From the NCBI GenBank assembly GCA_013824215.1, contig PNNM01000042.1, forward strand, positions 1 to 8,725: DNA of 8,725 bases, written 5' to 3'. Under the pieces are notes generated by a model. It saw only the letters and a list, made by a program, of their open reading frames with translations, ran no database searches and was not told the DNA's origin. Below are positions 1 to 6,851 of the stretch, one piece after another. The stretch is from Coriobacteriaceae bacterium. GTDB taxonomy: Bacteria; Actinomycetota; Coriobacteriia; Anaerosomatales; D1FN1-002. Position 1 is the first letter of the stretch. Every line of letters starts with the position of its first letter. The position numbers were made by a program, and so were the translations under genes.

Positions 1-432
1 CGCACCAAGGGTCACCGCCAGCAGCAGACGCGCCTCAGGGTGACGGACATCCTGGCCGTCGGCGGCGACGCGAAGAAGGCCGCCAAGGCCAAGCCGGCCG
101 CCGAGCCGAAGGCTGCGGAGAAGCCCGCCGCCAAGCCCGCTGTCAAGAAGCCGGCCGCGAAGCCTGCGGCAGCCAAGGCCGAGGTCGCCGCCAAGCCGGC
201 CACCGCCGCGAAGCCGGCGGCCGCCAAGAAGGCGCCGGCCAAGCCGAAGGCGGTGCCCGCCGCCGGGCCCGCGGCTGCCGCGAAACCGACCGCAAAGAAG
301 GCACCAGCCGCCAAGAAGCCGGCGGCCAAGAAGCCGGCGGCCAAACCCGCGGCGAAGGCCGAAGCCGCCGAGACGCCCGCCGGGGAGAAGCCGAAGCGGG
401 CAGCGAGGAAGAAGAGCGAGCCCGCCGAGTAG
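1..432 (+). CDS. rplU: 50S ribosomal protein bL21, 3' part, with long Lys/Ala/Pro-rich C-terminal tail
   Basis: The gene enters from outside the window; frame 1 is open from base 1 to the TAG at 430-432 (143 residues visible). The first ~23 residues (RTKGHRQQQTRLRVTDILAV) match the C-terminal strand of bL21, which binds 23S rRNA and normally ends about here with a KxGHRQxxT...I pattern. rpmA follows directly, the near-universal rplU-rpmA pairing, which supports the call. The oddity is the ~120-residue tail from about base 70: almost only Ala, Lys, Pro, with some Glu, Thr and Val, built from AAKP, KKPA and KAPA units and ending in a basic KPKRAARKKSEPAE. It has no hydrophobic core and should be disordered and strongly positive, like a histone H1 or AlgP tail. 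The tail reads in frame with no break, so it appears to be translated. I infer added RNA or DNA contact; its function is unknown. Confidence 0.9.
   Translation, partial: RTKGHRQQQTRLRVTDILAVGGDAKKAAKAKPAAEPKAAEKPAAKPAVKKPAAKPAAAKAEVAAKPATAAKPAAAKKAPAKPKAVPAAGPAAAAKPTAKKAPAAKKPAAKKPAAKPAAKAEAAETPAGEKPKRAARKKSEPAE
310..339 (+). repeat. 15-bp tandem repeat inside the rplU tail
   Basis: GCCAAGAAGCCGGCG occurs twice head to tail (310-324 and 325-339), each unit encoding AKKPA. Many weaker AAKP/KKPA-coding units lie on both sides. The unit is a multiple of three, so copy-number change would lengthen or shorten the tail without breaking the frame. Confidence 0.8.
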
Positions 433-469
433 GCGAGCGAACGAGGACTAGAGGCAGGTATCTGAAGAG

Positions 470-724
470 ATGGCACACAAGAAGGGTATGGGCTCGACCC
501 GCAACGGGCGCGATTCGCAGGCCAAGCGCCTCGGCGTGAAGCGCTTCGCGGGTCAGACCGTCACGGCCGGGTCGATACTGGTCCGGCAGCGCGGGACGCA
601 CATCCATCCCGGCGACAACGTCGGACGCGGTAGTGACGACACGCTGTTCGCGAAGATCGAGGGCATCGTCGAGTACACGCGCGGCGAGCGCCGCCGCGTG
701 CACGTGCGACCGGTGCAGGCCTAG
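470..724 (+). CDS. rpmA: 50S ribosomal protein bL27
   Basis: Encodes 84 residues, the usual bL27 length. It opens with MAHKKGMGSTRNGRDSQAKR, the conserved N-terminal arm that reaches the peptidyl-transferase centre. Next come the core GVKRFAGQTVTAGSILVRQRGT, the HPGDNVGRGSDDTLFA block and the VEYTR strand. The protein starts directly at MAHKKG, so it lacks the short N-terminal extension cleaved by a protease in many Bacillota. The ATG at 470 lies 37 bases after rplU, with a purine-rich GAGGCAGG at 451-458 and a weaker GAAGAG just before the start. It is expected to be co-transcribed with rplU. Nothing in the gene is unusual. Confidence 0.98.
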   Translation: MAHKKGMGSTRNGRDSQAKRLGVKRFAGQTVTAGSILVRQRGTHIHPGDNVGRGSDDTLFAKIEGIVEYTRGERRRVHVRPVQA

Positions 725-760
725 GCGCGAAGACCCGCCGGCCGCAGTATCGAGGCTGAC

Positions 761-798
761 GAGCCCTCCGCCCCGAAGGACACGGGCGCGGGGGGCTC
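761..798 (+). other. GC-rich hairpin in the rpmA-obgE gap
   Basis: Bases 761-771 pair with 788-798 (GAGCCCTCCGC with GCGGGGGGCTC): eleven base pairs including one G-U. After one mismatch, 773-774 can pair with 785-786. The loop is about ten bases. It sits in the 104-base gap between rpmA and obgE, the largest spacer in the operon. No U-run follows (TTCGTCAACC), so it does not look like a full intrinsic terminator. It could lower read-through, act as a processing or stability element, or do nothing. Confidence 0.5.
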
Positions 799-828
799 TT
801 CGTCAACCGGGAGAGGCGCAGGACGAGC

Positions 829-2139
829 ATGTTCATCGACGAGGCACACATAAACGTGAAGGCCGGCAACGGCGGTGCGGGGTGCACCTCGTTCCGGCGT
901 GAGGCGCATGTCCCCAAGGGCGGCCCGGACGGCGGCGACGGCGGCGGCGGCGGTGACGTCGTGTTCACGGCCGACGTCGCGCTGTCCACACTGCTCGATT
1001 TCCACTACAAGCGTCACTTCAAGGCCGAGCGCGGCAATCACGGCAAGGGCGCGGCCCGTCACGGGGCGCGCGGCGCCGACCTGGTCCTTCGCGTACCCGC
1101 GGGCACGATCGTGCGCGACCACGGGACCGGCGAGGTCCTGGCGGACCTGGCGTGCGCCGGCAGCAGCATCGTCGTCGCACGCGGCGGCCGTGGCGGCCGC
1201 GGCAACCGGCGGTTCGTCACGCCCACGCGCCGCGCTCCCGCGTTCTCCGAGCTCGGCGAGCCGGTGGGGGACATGTGGGTCGATCTCGAGCTGAAGCTGC
1301 TGGCGGATGCGGCGCTCATCGGCATGCCCTCGGTGGGCAAGTCGTCCATCATCGCGCGCATCAGCGCGGCGCGGCCGAAGATCGCGGACTACCCGTTCAC
1401 GACGCTCGTGCCGAACCTCGGCGTGGTCAAAGCCGGCGAGCACAGTTTCGTCGTCGCCGACGTGCCCGGCCTGATCGAAGGCGCCAGCGAGGGCGCGGGG
1501 CTCGGGCATGCCTTCCTGCGGCACATCGAGCGCACGGCGATGCTCCTCCACGTGGTCGATCTGACCGGCAGCTACGAAGGCCGTGATCCGGTGGCCGACA
1601 TCGGCGTCATCGATGCGGAGCTGGCGGCGCACGCCGAGGCACTCGTGGAGCGCCCGCGCGTCATCGTGGGCAACAAGCGCGACGTGGAGGGAACCGCCGA
1701 GGCGTCCGGTCGCGTCGCTGCATACGCAGCCGAGCGGGAGCTGTCCTACTTCGCCGTCTCGGCGGTGACCGGCGAGGGGCTCGACGCGCTCGTGCTCGCG
1801 GTCGGCGGGATGGTGCACGCCGTGCGCGCGTCGGTCGCGCCCGACCAGGAGGCACCCGAGCGCATCTACACGTTCACTCCCGCCGAGGACAGGGCGTTTG
1901 CGGTACGCCGCTTCGGCGACGGGTACCTCGTGGAGGGCGCTAACGTCGAGCGGATGGTCATCATGACCGAGATGGACAATCCCGAGGGGCTCGCGTTCCT
2001 GCAGCGCAGGCTGGCGCGTGCGGGCGTGGAGCGGGCGCTCGAGGAAGAGGGCGCGCGCCAGGGCGATGAGGTTACCATTGCCGGGAGGACGTTCGAGTTC
2101 GAGACGTCCGTGGGCGCCGAGGAGGACGCCGAGGAATGA
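829..2139 (+). CDS. obgE: Obg-family GTPase ObgE/CgtA, 50S assembly factor
   Basis: Encodes a 436-residue protein with the three-part layout of actinobacterial and Gram-positive Obg. Residues 1-157 form the glycine-rich Obg fold (KAGNGGAGCTSFRRE, GGPDGGDGGGGG, GNHGKGAARHG, GGRGGRGNRRF). The G domain follows: G1 GMPSVGKSS (165-173), G2 YPFTTL (188-193), G3 DVPG (211-214), G4 NKRD (282-285) and G5 SAVTGEG (311-317). The C-terminal OCT domain spans about 345-423 (IYTFTPAEDRAFAVRRFGDGYLVEG), followed by an acidic end (EEDAEE). The family binds the 50S subunit late in assembly and is linked to (p)ppGpp and growth control. The ATG at 829 has AGGA five bases upstream and fits the conserved MFIDEAHI start. 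Its stop overlaps the proB start (ATGA). Confidence 0.98.
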   Translation: MFIDEAHINVKAGNGGAGCTSFRREAHVPKGGPDGGDGGGGGDVVFTADVALSTLLDFHYKRHFKAERGNHGKGAARHGARGADLVLRVPAGTIVRDHGTGEVLADLACAGSSIVVARGGRGGRGNRRFVTPTRRAPAFSELGEPVGDMWVDLELKLLADAALIGMPSVGKSSIIARISAARPKIADYPFTTLVPNLGVVKAGEHSFVVADVPGLIEGASEGAGLGHAFLRHIERTAMLLHVVDLTGSYEGRDPVADIGVIDAELAAHAEALVERPRVIVGNKRDVEGTAEASGRVAAYAAERELSYFAVSAVTGEGLDALVLAVGGMVHAVRASVAPDQEAPERIYTFTPAEDRAFAVRRFGDGYLVEGANVERMVIMTEMDNPEGLAFLQRRLARAGVERALEEEGARQGDEVTIAGRTFEFETSVGAEEDAEE

Positions 2140-3242
2140 GCGCCTACAAGCGGATCGTCGTCAAGGTCGGTAGTTCGCTCGTGGCGTCCACGGGCAGCGG
2201 GATCGACCGCCCGTTCATCGCGGACCTCGTCTCACAGCTCGCGGAGTTGCGGACAGGCGGCGCCGACGTCCTGGTCGTGACGTCGGGCGCGGTGGCCGCA
2301 GGCGTCGAGGCGCTCGGCCTGCCCGGTCGTCCCGCGGAGATGCCCTCGCTGCAGGCGGCCGCGGCCGTGGGCCAGGCGCGGCTGATCGCCGCCTACGCCG
2401 AGGAGTTCGCCGGTCACGGGCTCATCGTGGGGCAGGTCCTCGTCACCCGGCACGACACCGCGCACCGGCGGCAGTACCTGCACGCGCGCGACACGTTGGA
2501 GCGCCTGCTCGGCATGGGCGTGGTGCCGGTCGTCAACGAGAACGACACCACCGCCGTCGACGAGCTGCGGATGGGGGACAACGACACGCTGGCCGCGCTC
2601 GTGGCGGTGATGGCGCAGGCGGACCTCGTGGTCCTGCTCACGGACACCGAGGGCCTGTACACGGCCGACCCGCGCACGAACGATGGAGCCGACCTGCTGG
2701 AACGCGTCGACGAACTCACCGAGGACATGCTCGCGGCGGCTGGCGGACCCGGTTCCTCGGTGGGCTCCGGCGGCATGCTGACCAAGGTCGAGGCGGCGCG
2801 GATGCTCATGAAGGCCGGCATCCCGATGGTGCTGTGCTACGGCAGGCGCCCGGACGCGGTGTGCAGCGCCGCGCGCGGAGAGAGCGTCGGGACCTTCTTC
2901 GCCGGCGGCGAGGGCGAGCTGAAGAGCCGCAAGCTGTGGATCGCGCTCGCGCACACCCCGGCGGGCGAGGTCGCGATCGACGAGGGCGCCGTGGAGGCGT
3001 TGCGTGCGCGCGGCAAGTCGCTGCTGCCCGCCGGTGTCACCGGCGTGAGCGGCGAGTTCGTCCCGGGTGACGCCGTGGTCCTCAAGGGCCCGAGGGGCGA
3101 GACGATCGCCCGGGGCATCACCGGCATGTCCTCGGCGGACCTGCGTCTGGTATCGGGTATGCGCACGTCGGAGATACCGAAGGTGCTGCCCGGATACGCG
3201 GGCGAGGAGGTCATCCACCGGGACCACCTGGTGATACTGTAG
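2136..3242 (+). CDS. proB: glutamate 5-kinase (ProB), with C-terminal PUA domain
   Basis: Catalyses the first step of proline synthesis, ATP-dependent phosphorylation of glutamate to glutamyl 5-phosphate. The 368-residue length matches the full form: an amino-acid kinase domain (about 1-255) plus a PUA domain (about 275-366). Visible motifs are VKVGSS (9-14), VVTSGAVAAG (47-56), NENDTTAVDE (134-143), GDND (147-150), LLTDTEGLYTADPR (167-180) and GSGGMLTKVEAA (210-221). The NEND and GGMLTK blocks are the glutamate and phosphate sites known in the family. The PUA part opens with KSRKLWIALAHTPAGEVAIDEGA. The start overlaps the obgE stop by four bases, with GGAGGA nine bases upstream inside obgE. 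Proline feedback inhibition is a family property. proA is the next gene. Confidence 0.97.
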   Translation: MSAYKRIVVKVGSSLVASTGSGIDRPFIADLVSQLAELRTGGADVLVVTSGAVAAGVEALGLPGRPAEMPSLQAAAAVGQARLIAAYAEEFAGHGLIVGQVLVTRHDTAHRRQYLHARDTLERLLGMGVVPVVNENDTTAVDELRMGDNDTLAALVAVMAQADLVVLLTDTEGLYTADPRTNDGADLLERVDELTEDMLAAAGGPGSSVGSGGMLTKVEAARMLMKAGIPMVLCYGRRPDAVCSAARGESVGTFFAGGEGELKSRKLWIALAHTPAGEVAIDEGAVEALRARGKSLLPAGVTGVSGEFVPGDAVVLKGPRGETIARGITGMSSADLRLVSGMRTSEIPKVLPGYAGEEVIHRDHLVIL

Positions 3243-3260
3243 TGTCTGTCCCACCACCCT

Positions 3261-3270
3261 GGAAGGGGAG
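3261..3270 (+). promoter_or_regulatory. ribosome binding site that sets the proA start
   Basis: The purine run GGAAGGGGAG ends four bases before GTG 3275. An upstream in-frame GTG at 3242 overlaps the proB stop but would add PPPWKGS-type residues not seen in the family. The strong purine run would then lie inside the coding region. This favours 3275. Confidence 0.65.
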
Positions 3271-3274
3271 CGCC

Positions 3275-4528
3275 GTGTCCGGAGTGACCCAGCTCGCGAC
3301 CGCTGCGCAGGCGGCCGCGCGACGCCTCGGAAACACCTCGACCCGCCAGCGCGACCGTGCCCTGCTCGCGATGGCCCACGCGCTGATCTCGAGCCAGGAC
3401 GACATCCTAGCGGCCAACGCCAAGGACATGGAGGCCGCGAAGGCCAAGAACACCGCCGCATCCCTGCTCGACCGGCTGGAACTCAACCCGGCCCGCCTGA
3501 AGGGCATGTCCGAGGCGCTCAAGGCGCTCGCCATGCTCCCGGACCCCGTGGGCGAGGTCGTGACCGGCCACAGGCTCCCCAACGGTATCTCGCTCACCGC
3601 CGTGCGCGTCCCGCTCGGCGTGGTGGCGATCATCTACGAGGCGCGCCCGAACGTGACCGCGGACGCGGCCGGCCTGTGCATCAAGACCGGCAACGCGGTC
3701 ATACTGCGCGGCGGCTCGCTCGCGATAGAGAGCTGCCTTTCCCTGGCGCGGGTGCTGGCCAAGGCCGTCGAAGGCGCGGGTCTGCCGGCGGACTGCATCC
3801 AGGCGATCGAGTCCACCGAGCACGCGGCCGTCGACGAGCTGATGGGCCTGCACGGGCTCATCGATGTGCTGATACCGCGCGGTGGCGCCGGGCTGATCAA
3901 GAGCGTGGTGGAGAACGCCAAGGTGCCGGTGATCGAGACGGGTGTCGGCAACTGCCACGTCTACGTGCACAAGGACGCGGACCCGAAGATGGCGCGGGAC
4001 ATCGTGATCAACGCGAAGTGCCAGCGTCCCGGCGTGTGCAACGCCGCCGAGACGCTGCTGATCGACGATGAGATCCACGACAAGGTCCTCCCGCCGATAC
4101 TGAAAGCGCTCGAGGAGAACGGCGTGACGGTGTACGCCGACGACAAGGCGCGGGCGCTCGGCTCGATCACGCGCATCCAGGCCGCGAGCGAGGACGACTG
4201 GCACGCCGAGTACCTCGACCTGAAGATCGCGGTGAAGGTGGTGGCCGACATCGACGAGGCCCTGGCGCACATCGCCAAGTACGGCACGAAGCACTCCGAG
4301 GCCATCGTCACCGAGGACTACCAGGCGTCTCGGCGGTTCGTCGACGAGGTGGACGCCGCCGCCGTGTACGTCAACGCGTCGACGCGCTTCACCGACGGCG
4401 GCGAGTACGGGCTCGGGGCCGAGATCGGCATCTCGACCCAGAAGTTGCACGCGCGCGGGCCGATGGGGCTGGCGGCGCTGACGTCCACTAAGTGGATCGG
4501 ACTCGGGAGCGGCCAGATACGCGAGTGA
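3275..4528 (+). CDS. proA: gamma-glutamyl phosphate reductase (ProA)
   Basis: NADPH-dependent reduction of glutamyl 5-phosphate to glutamate 5-semialdehyde, the second step of proline synthesis. From GTG 3275 the protein has 417 residues, typical for ProA of the aldehyde dehydrogenase superfamily. Recognisable blocks (numbered from that start) are VPLGVVAIIYEARPNVT near 113-129, KTGNAVILRGGSLA near 137-150, IPRGGAGLI and ETGVGNCHVYVH in the middle, and NAKCQRPGVCNAAETLL with the catalytic cysteine at about residue 255. FTDGGEYGLGAEIGISTQKLHARGPMGL lies near the C-terminus. A longer reading from GTG 3242 adds 11 residues and is less likely. ProB's unstable product is thought to be passed to ProA, so the adjacent genes make sense. 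The last bases overlap nadD (GTGA). No proC is seen in the window. Confidence 0.97.
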   Translation: MSGVTQLATAAQAAARRLGNTSTRQRDRALLAMAHALISSQDDILAANAKDMEAAKAKNTAASLLDRLELNPARLKGMSEALKALAMLPDPVGEVVTGHRLPNGISLTAVRVPLGVVAIIYEARPNVTADAAGLCIKTGNAVILRGGSLAIESCLSLARVLAKAVEGAGLPADCIQAIESTEHAAVDELMGLHGLIDVLIPRGGAGLIKSVVENAKVPVIETGVGNCHVYVHKDADPKMARDIVINAKCQRPGVCNAAETLLIDDEIHDKVLPPILKALEENGVTVYADDKARALGSITRIQAASEDDWHAEYLDLKIAVKVVADIDEALAHIAKYGTKHSEAIVTEDYQASRRFVDEVDAAAVYVNASTRFTDGGEYGLGAEIGISTQKLHARGPMGLAALTSTKWIGLGSGQIRE

Positions 4529-5142
4529 GGAAGAAGCCGCGCATCGGGATCATGGGTGGGACGTTCGATCCCATCCACTACGGCCATCTGGTCACGGCCG
4601 AGGAGGCGCTCGTCCAGTTCAACCTGGATCGCGTCGTGTTCATGCCGACCGGCAACCCGGTGCGCAAGACCCACGAGCGGGTGAGCGACCCTGAGCACCG
4701 CTACAACATGACCGTGCTGGCAACGGCGAGCAACCCCGATTTCGAGGTCTCGCGCCTCGAGGTCGACCGTCCGGGTCCCACGTACACGGTGGCCACCCTC
4801 GAGGCGATGCACGCGCGACTCGGGCTTCAGGCCGAACTGTTCTTCATCACCGGTGCCGATGCGGTCTTCGATATCCTGACGTGGAAGGACCCGGAGCGCC
4901 TGGCGGAGCTCACCACGTTCATCGCGGCGACCCGTCCCGGCTACGATCTCGAGGGTGCGCGTGCGGCTTACACCGAGCGCGGCCTGGCGGCGCGCGTCGA
5001 GTTCGTCGAGGTCCCGGCGCTCGCGATCTCCTCGACCGACATCAGGAGGCGCGTGATCGAGCGCCGGCCCGTACGCTACCTGCTCCCCGAGAACGTGGCG
5101 GCCTACATCGAGAAGCACAGCCTCTACCGGGAGGACTCGTGA
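4525..5142 (+). CDS. nadD: nicotinate-nucleotide adenylyltransferase (NadD)
   Basis: Transfers AMP from ATP to nicotinate mononucleotide to give deamido-NAD, an essential step of NAD synthesis. The 205-residue protein shows the nucleotidyltransferase signature GGTFDPIHYGH at 11-21, with the HxGH catalytic pair at His18 and His21. The second signature ISSTDIR is at 168-174. PTGNPVRKTH (41-50) and ITGADAV (108-114) are further family blocks, and the C-terminal YLLPENVAAYIEKHSLY is typical. GTG 4525 overlaps the proA stop in a GTGA junction, and seven residues precede the first beta strand, as in homologues. An ATG at 4492 in the same frame would overlap proA by 37 bases and add an unconserved stretch, so I reject it. 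yqeK follows with the same overlap. Confidence 0.96.
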   Translation: MRKKPRIGIMGGTFDPIHYGHLVTAEEALVQFNLDRVVFMPTGNPVRKTHERVSDPEHRYNMTVLATASNPDFEVSRLEVDRPGPTYTVATLEAMHARLGLQAELFFITGADAVFDILTWKDPERLAELTTFIAATRPGYDLEGARAAYTERGLAARVEFVEVPALAISSTDIRRRVIERRPVRYLLPENVAAYIEKHSLYREDS

Positions 5143-5717
5143 CGGCGGCCGGCGTGTCATACGCCGAGGCCCGGGAGGCTCTCGCGGAGGTGCTGGTCCC
5201 CGGGTCCGTCGAGCATTGCGAGCGGGTGGCGCAGGAATCGGCGCGCCTCGCGCGCGCGTACGGCCTGGACGAGGAGCGCGCGCGGCTGGCGGGGCTCCTG
5301 CACGACTGGTGCCGGGACGCCGACGACCCGGACCTGCTGGCCGCTGCCGCGCGGCTCAAAGTCCCGATCACCGAGACCGATCGCCGGCGGCCGTACCTGC
5401 TCCATGCACGGGTCGCGGCCGCGGAGCTGGAGGAACGCTTCCCTGGCCTGGACGCCGATGTCCTCGAGGCTATCGGGGCGCACACGCTCGGAGAGATGGG
5501 CATGGGTCCGCTGGCCGAGGCGGTCTACGTCGCCGACATGATCGAGCCCGCGCGCGCGTGGCACGGCGTGGAAGAGCTGAGGTCGGCCGTGGGCGTCTCC
5601 ACGCTCGGCGAGCTGTTCGCGCGGGCGCTCGCCCGCACACTCGGTCACGTGATCGCGCGTGGACGACCGATCCATCCGACCGCTCTGGCGGTCTGGAACT
5701 CGATAGCGGGGCGGTGA
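5139..5717 (+). CDS. yqeK: YqeK-type HD-domain hydrolase, probable symmetrical Ap4A hydrolase
   Basis: Encodes 192 residues, close to the family length. The HD-type metal ligands are visible in order: His26 (SVEHCERVA), His55-Asp56 (AGLLHDWCRD), His89 (LLHARVAA), His115 (IGAHTLGEMGMG) and Asp133 (VYVADMIEPAR). The IEPxR block after the last aspartate is characteristic of YqeK. Characterised YqeK proteins of Bacillota split diadenosine tetraphosphate into two ADP, which links the gene to stress nucleotide turnover. The adjacent nadD is its usual neighbour, and fused NadD-YqeK proteins exist in some bacteria. The GTG start overlaps the nadD stop by four bases, with GGGAGG at 5129-5134. A second in-frame GTG at 5154 has no well-placed ribosome binding site. 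All metal ligands are kept, so activity is expected. Confidence 0.93.
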   Translation: MTAAGVSYAEAREALAEVLVPGSVEHCERVAQESARLARAYGLDEERARLAGLLHDWCRDADDPDLLAAAARLKVPITETDRRRPYLLHARVAAAELEERFPGLDADVLEAIGAHTLGEMGMGPLAEAVYVADMIEPARAWHGVEELRSAVGVSTLGELFARALARTLGHVIARGRPIHPTALAVWNSIAGR

Positions 5718-5720
5718 GAC

Positions 5721-6848
5721 GTGGACGGCGAGACCCCGCGCCCGCGCCGCCGCAGGACGCGGCCGGAACCGGAGATGCCGAGCGGATACCGCTCGTCTCG
5801 GCGCGGCTCCAAGGTCCAGAAGCGCGCCCGCAAGGCCGTGGTCACCCATCGCGTCCGCGAGCGTGTCGCGTCCGCGTGGGACGCGGTGAGGCGCTACGCG
5901 TGGGTGGCGGGGCGTTTCCTGCTCATCGGCGCGGCTGTCGCGGCCGGCGCGGTGCTCGTGGTGATGCTCGTGGCGGGCGGCGTCAACGGGGCCGCGCGGT
6001 GGTGGGCCGAGCGCAGGGCCGCCCAGGCCGAGACGCCCGCGGGCAGGGCCGAGAAGGCGCGCGACAACCTGCTCGTCATCGCGAGCGACGAGGGCGCCGC
6101 GACCGCTTTCCTCGCCTTGAAGGTGGACCAGAAGGCGCGACGTGTGTGGGGGCTGGCGATCCCGGACGCGGTCTTCGTGGAGGTGCCGGGACAGGGCTTC
6201 GAGCGCGTGGGTGACTCGTTCGAGGATGGGCCGGACACGTCGATGTCGGCGATCTCGAACTTCCTGTCCGTGCCCTTCGAGCAGTTCATCGTCGTCGACG
6301 ACGCGGTCTACAAGAAGGCGCTGGCGGATCAGTCGGTGGCCGGCCTCATCGTGAATGCGAATGACACCAACCTCGACGGCGGTGCCGCGCAGCGACTCGC
6401 CGAGGTCATGGACTCGGCGGGCGCCGAGCGTATCGGCCTGATCGTGCTGCCGATCAAGCCGATCTCCATCGGCGAGGAGCGCTTCTTCGAGCCGAACTGG
6501 GAGGAGATCGACCCGCTGCTCGAGACGTGGTGGGGCATCCGTCCGGGCGCGAAGGAGCAGGCGATCAAGGTGGTCGTCTACAACGGGTCGGGCAGCCCGG
6601 GCATCGCAGGCACCGCCGCCAAGGAGCTCATCCGGGACGGCATGCGGGTCGTGGACACGCGCAACGCCGACAAGTTCACGTACAAGGAGACGCTGGTCCT
6701 CGTGCAGAACGGCAAGATGGAGGACGGCGAGGCGGTCGCGAGATCGCTCGGCATCGGCAAAGTTGTCAGGCAGGACGCGGACCAACAGGTGGCCGACGTC
6801 ATCGTCATCATCGGGAAGGACTTCGCGGCGGCGTCGACCGACGGCTGA
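5721..6848 (+). CDS. membrane protein with degenerate LCP-like domain and C-terminal LytR_C domain
   Basis: Encodes 375 residues. Residues 1-58 are very Arg-rich and probably cytoplasmic. Residues 60-87 form one transmembrane helix, so the rest should lie outside the membrane. Residues 115-205 follow the strand pattern of LytR-CpsA-Psr (LCP) glycopolymer transferases: NLLVIASDE, AFLALKVDQKARRVWGLAIPDAVFVEVPGQGF, then ISNFLSVPFEQFIVVDD. The RSDT, IPRDT and KINxAY-like motifs and the later Arg-rich RxR..D..R..RQ segment are absent. Residues 282-366 match LytR_C (VVVYNGSGSPGIAGTAAKELIRDG ... ADVIVIIGKDF). Active LCP proteins attach teichoic acids or arabinogalactan to peptidoglycan; this one lacks the catalytic residues I can recognise. 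A LytR-type gene between yqeK and rsfS is a known arrangement. GTG 5721 lies three bases after the yqeK stop. The LytR_C call is firm; the LCP relationship is inference. Confidence 0.8.
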   Translation: MDGETPRPRRRRTRPEPEMPSGYRSSRRGSKVQKRARKAVVTHRVRERVASAWDAVRRYAWVAGRFLLIGAAVAAGAVLVVMLVAGGVNGAARWWAERRAAQAETPAGRAEKARDNLLVIASDEGAATAFLALKVDQKARRVWGLAIPDAVFVEVPGQGFERVGDSFEDGPDTSMSAISNFLSVPFEQFIVVDDAVYKKALADQSVAGLIVNANDTNLDGGAAQRLAEVMDSAGAERIGLIVLPIKPISIGEERFFEPNWEEIDPLLETWWGIRPGAKEQAIKVVVYNGSGSPGIAGTAAKELIRDGMRVVDTRNADKFTYKETLVLVQNGKMEDGEAVARSLGIGKVVRQDADQQVADVIVIIGKDFAAASTDG

Positions 6849-6851
6849 CGC

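Noticed and set aside
721..1818. A 365-codon open frame on the minus strand opposite obgE
   Set aside because: All Obg and G-domain motifs are on the + strand. The minus product has no recognisable features.
3407..4450. A 347-codon open frame on the minus strand opposite proA
   Set aside because: proA is full length and conserved here. The minus frame reads as low-complexity His/Arg/Val/Asp sequence without motifs.
4492..4524. Upstream ATG start for nadD
   Set aside because: It would overlap proA by 37 bases and add an unconserved stretch before the first strand of the fold. GTG 4525 forms a standard GTGA junction.
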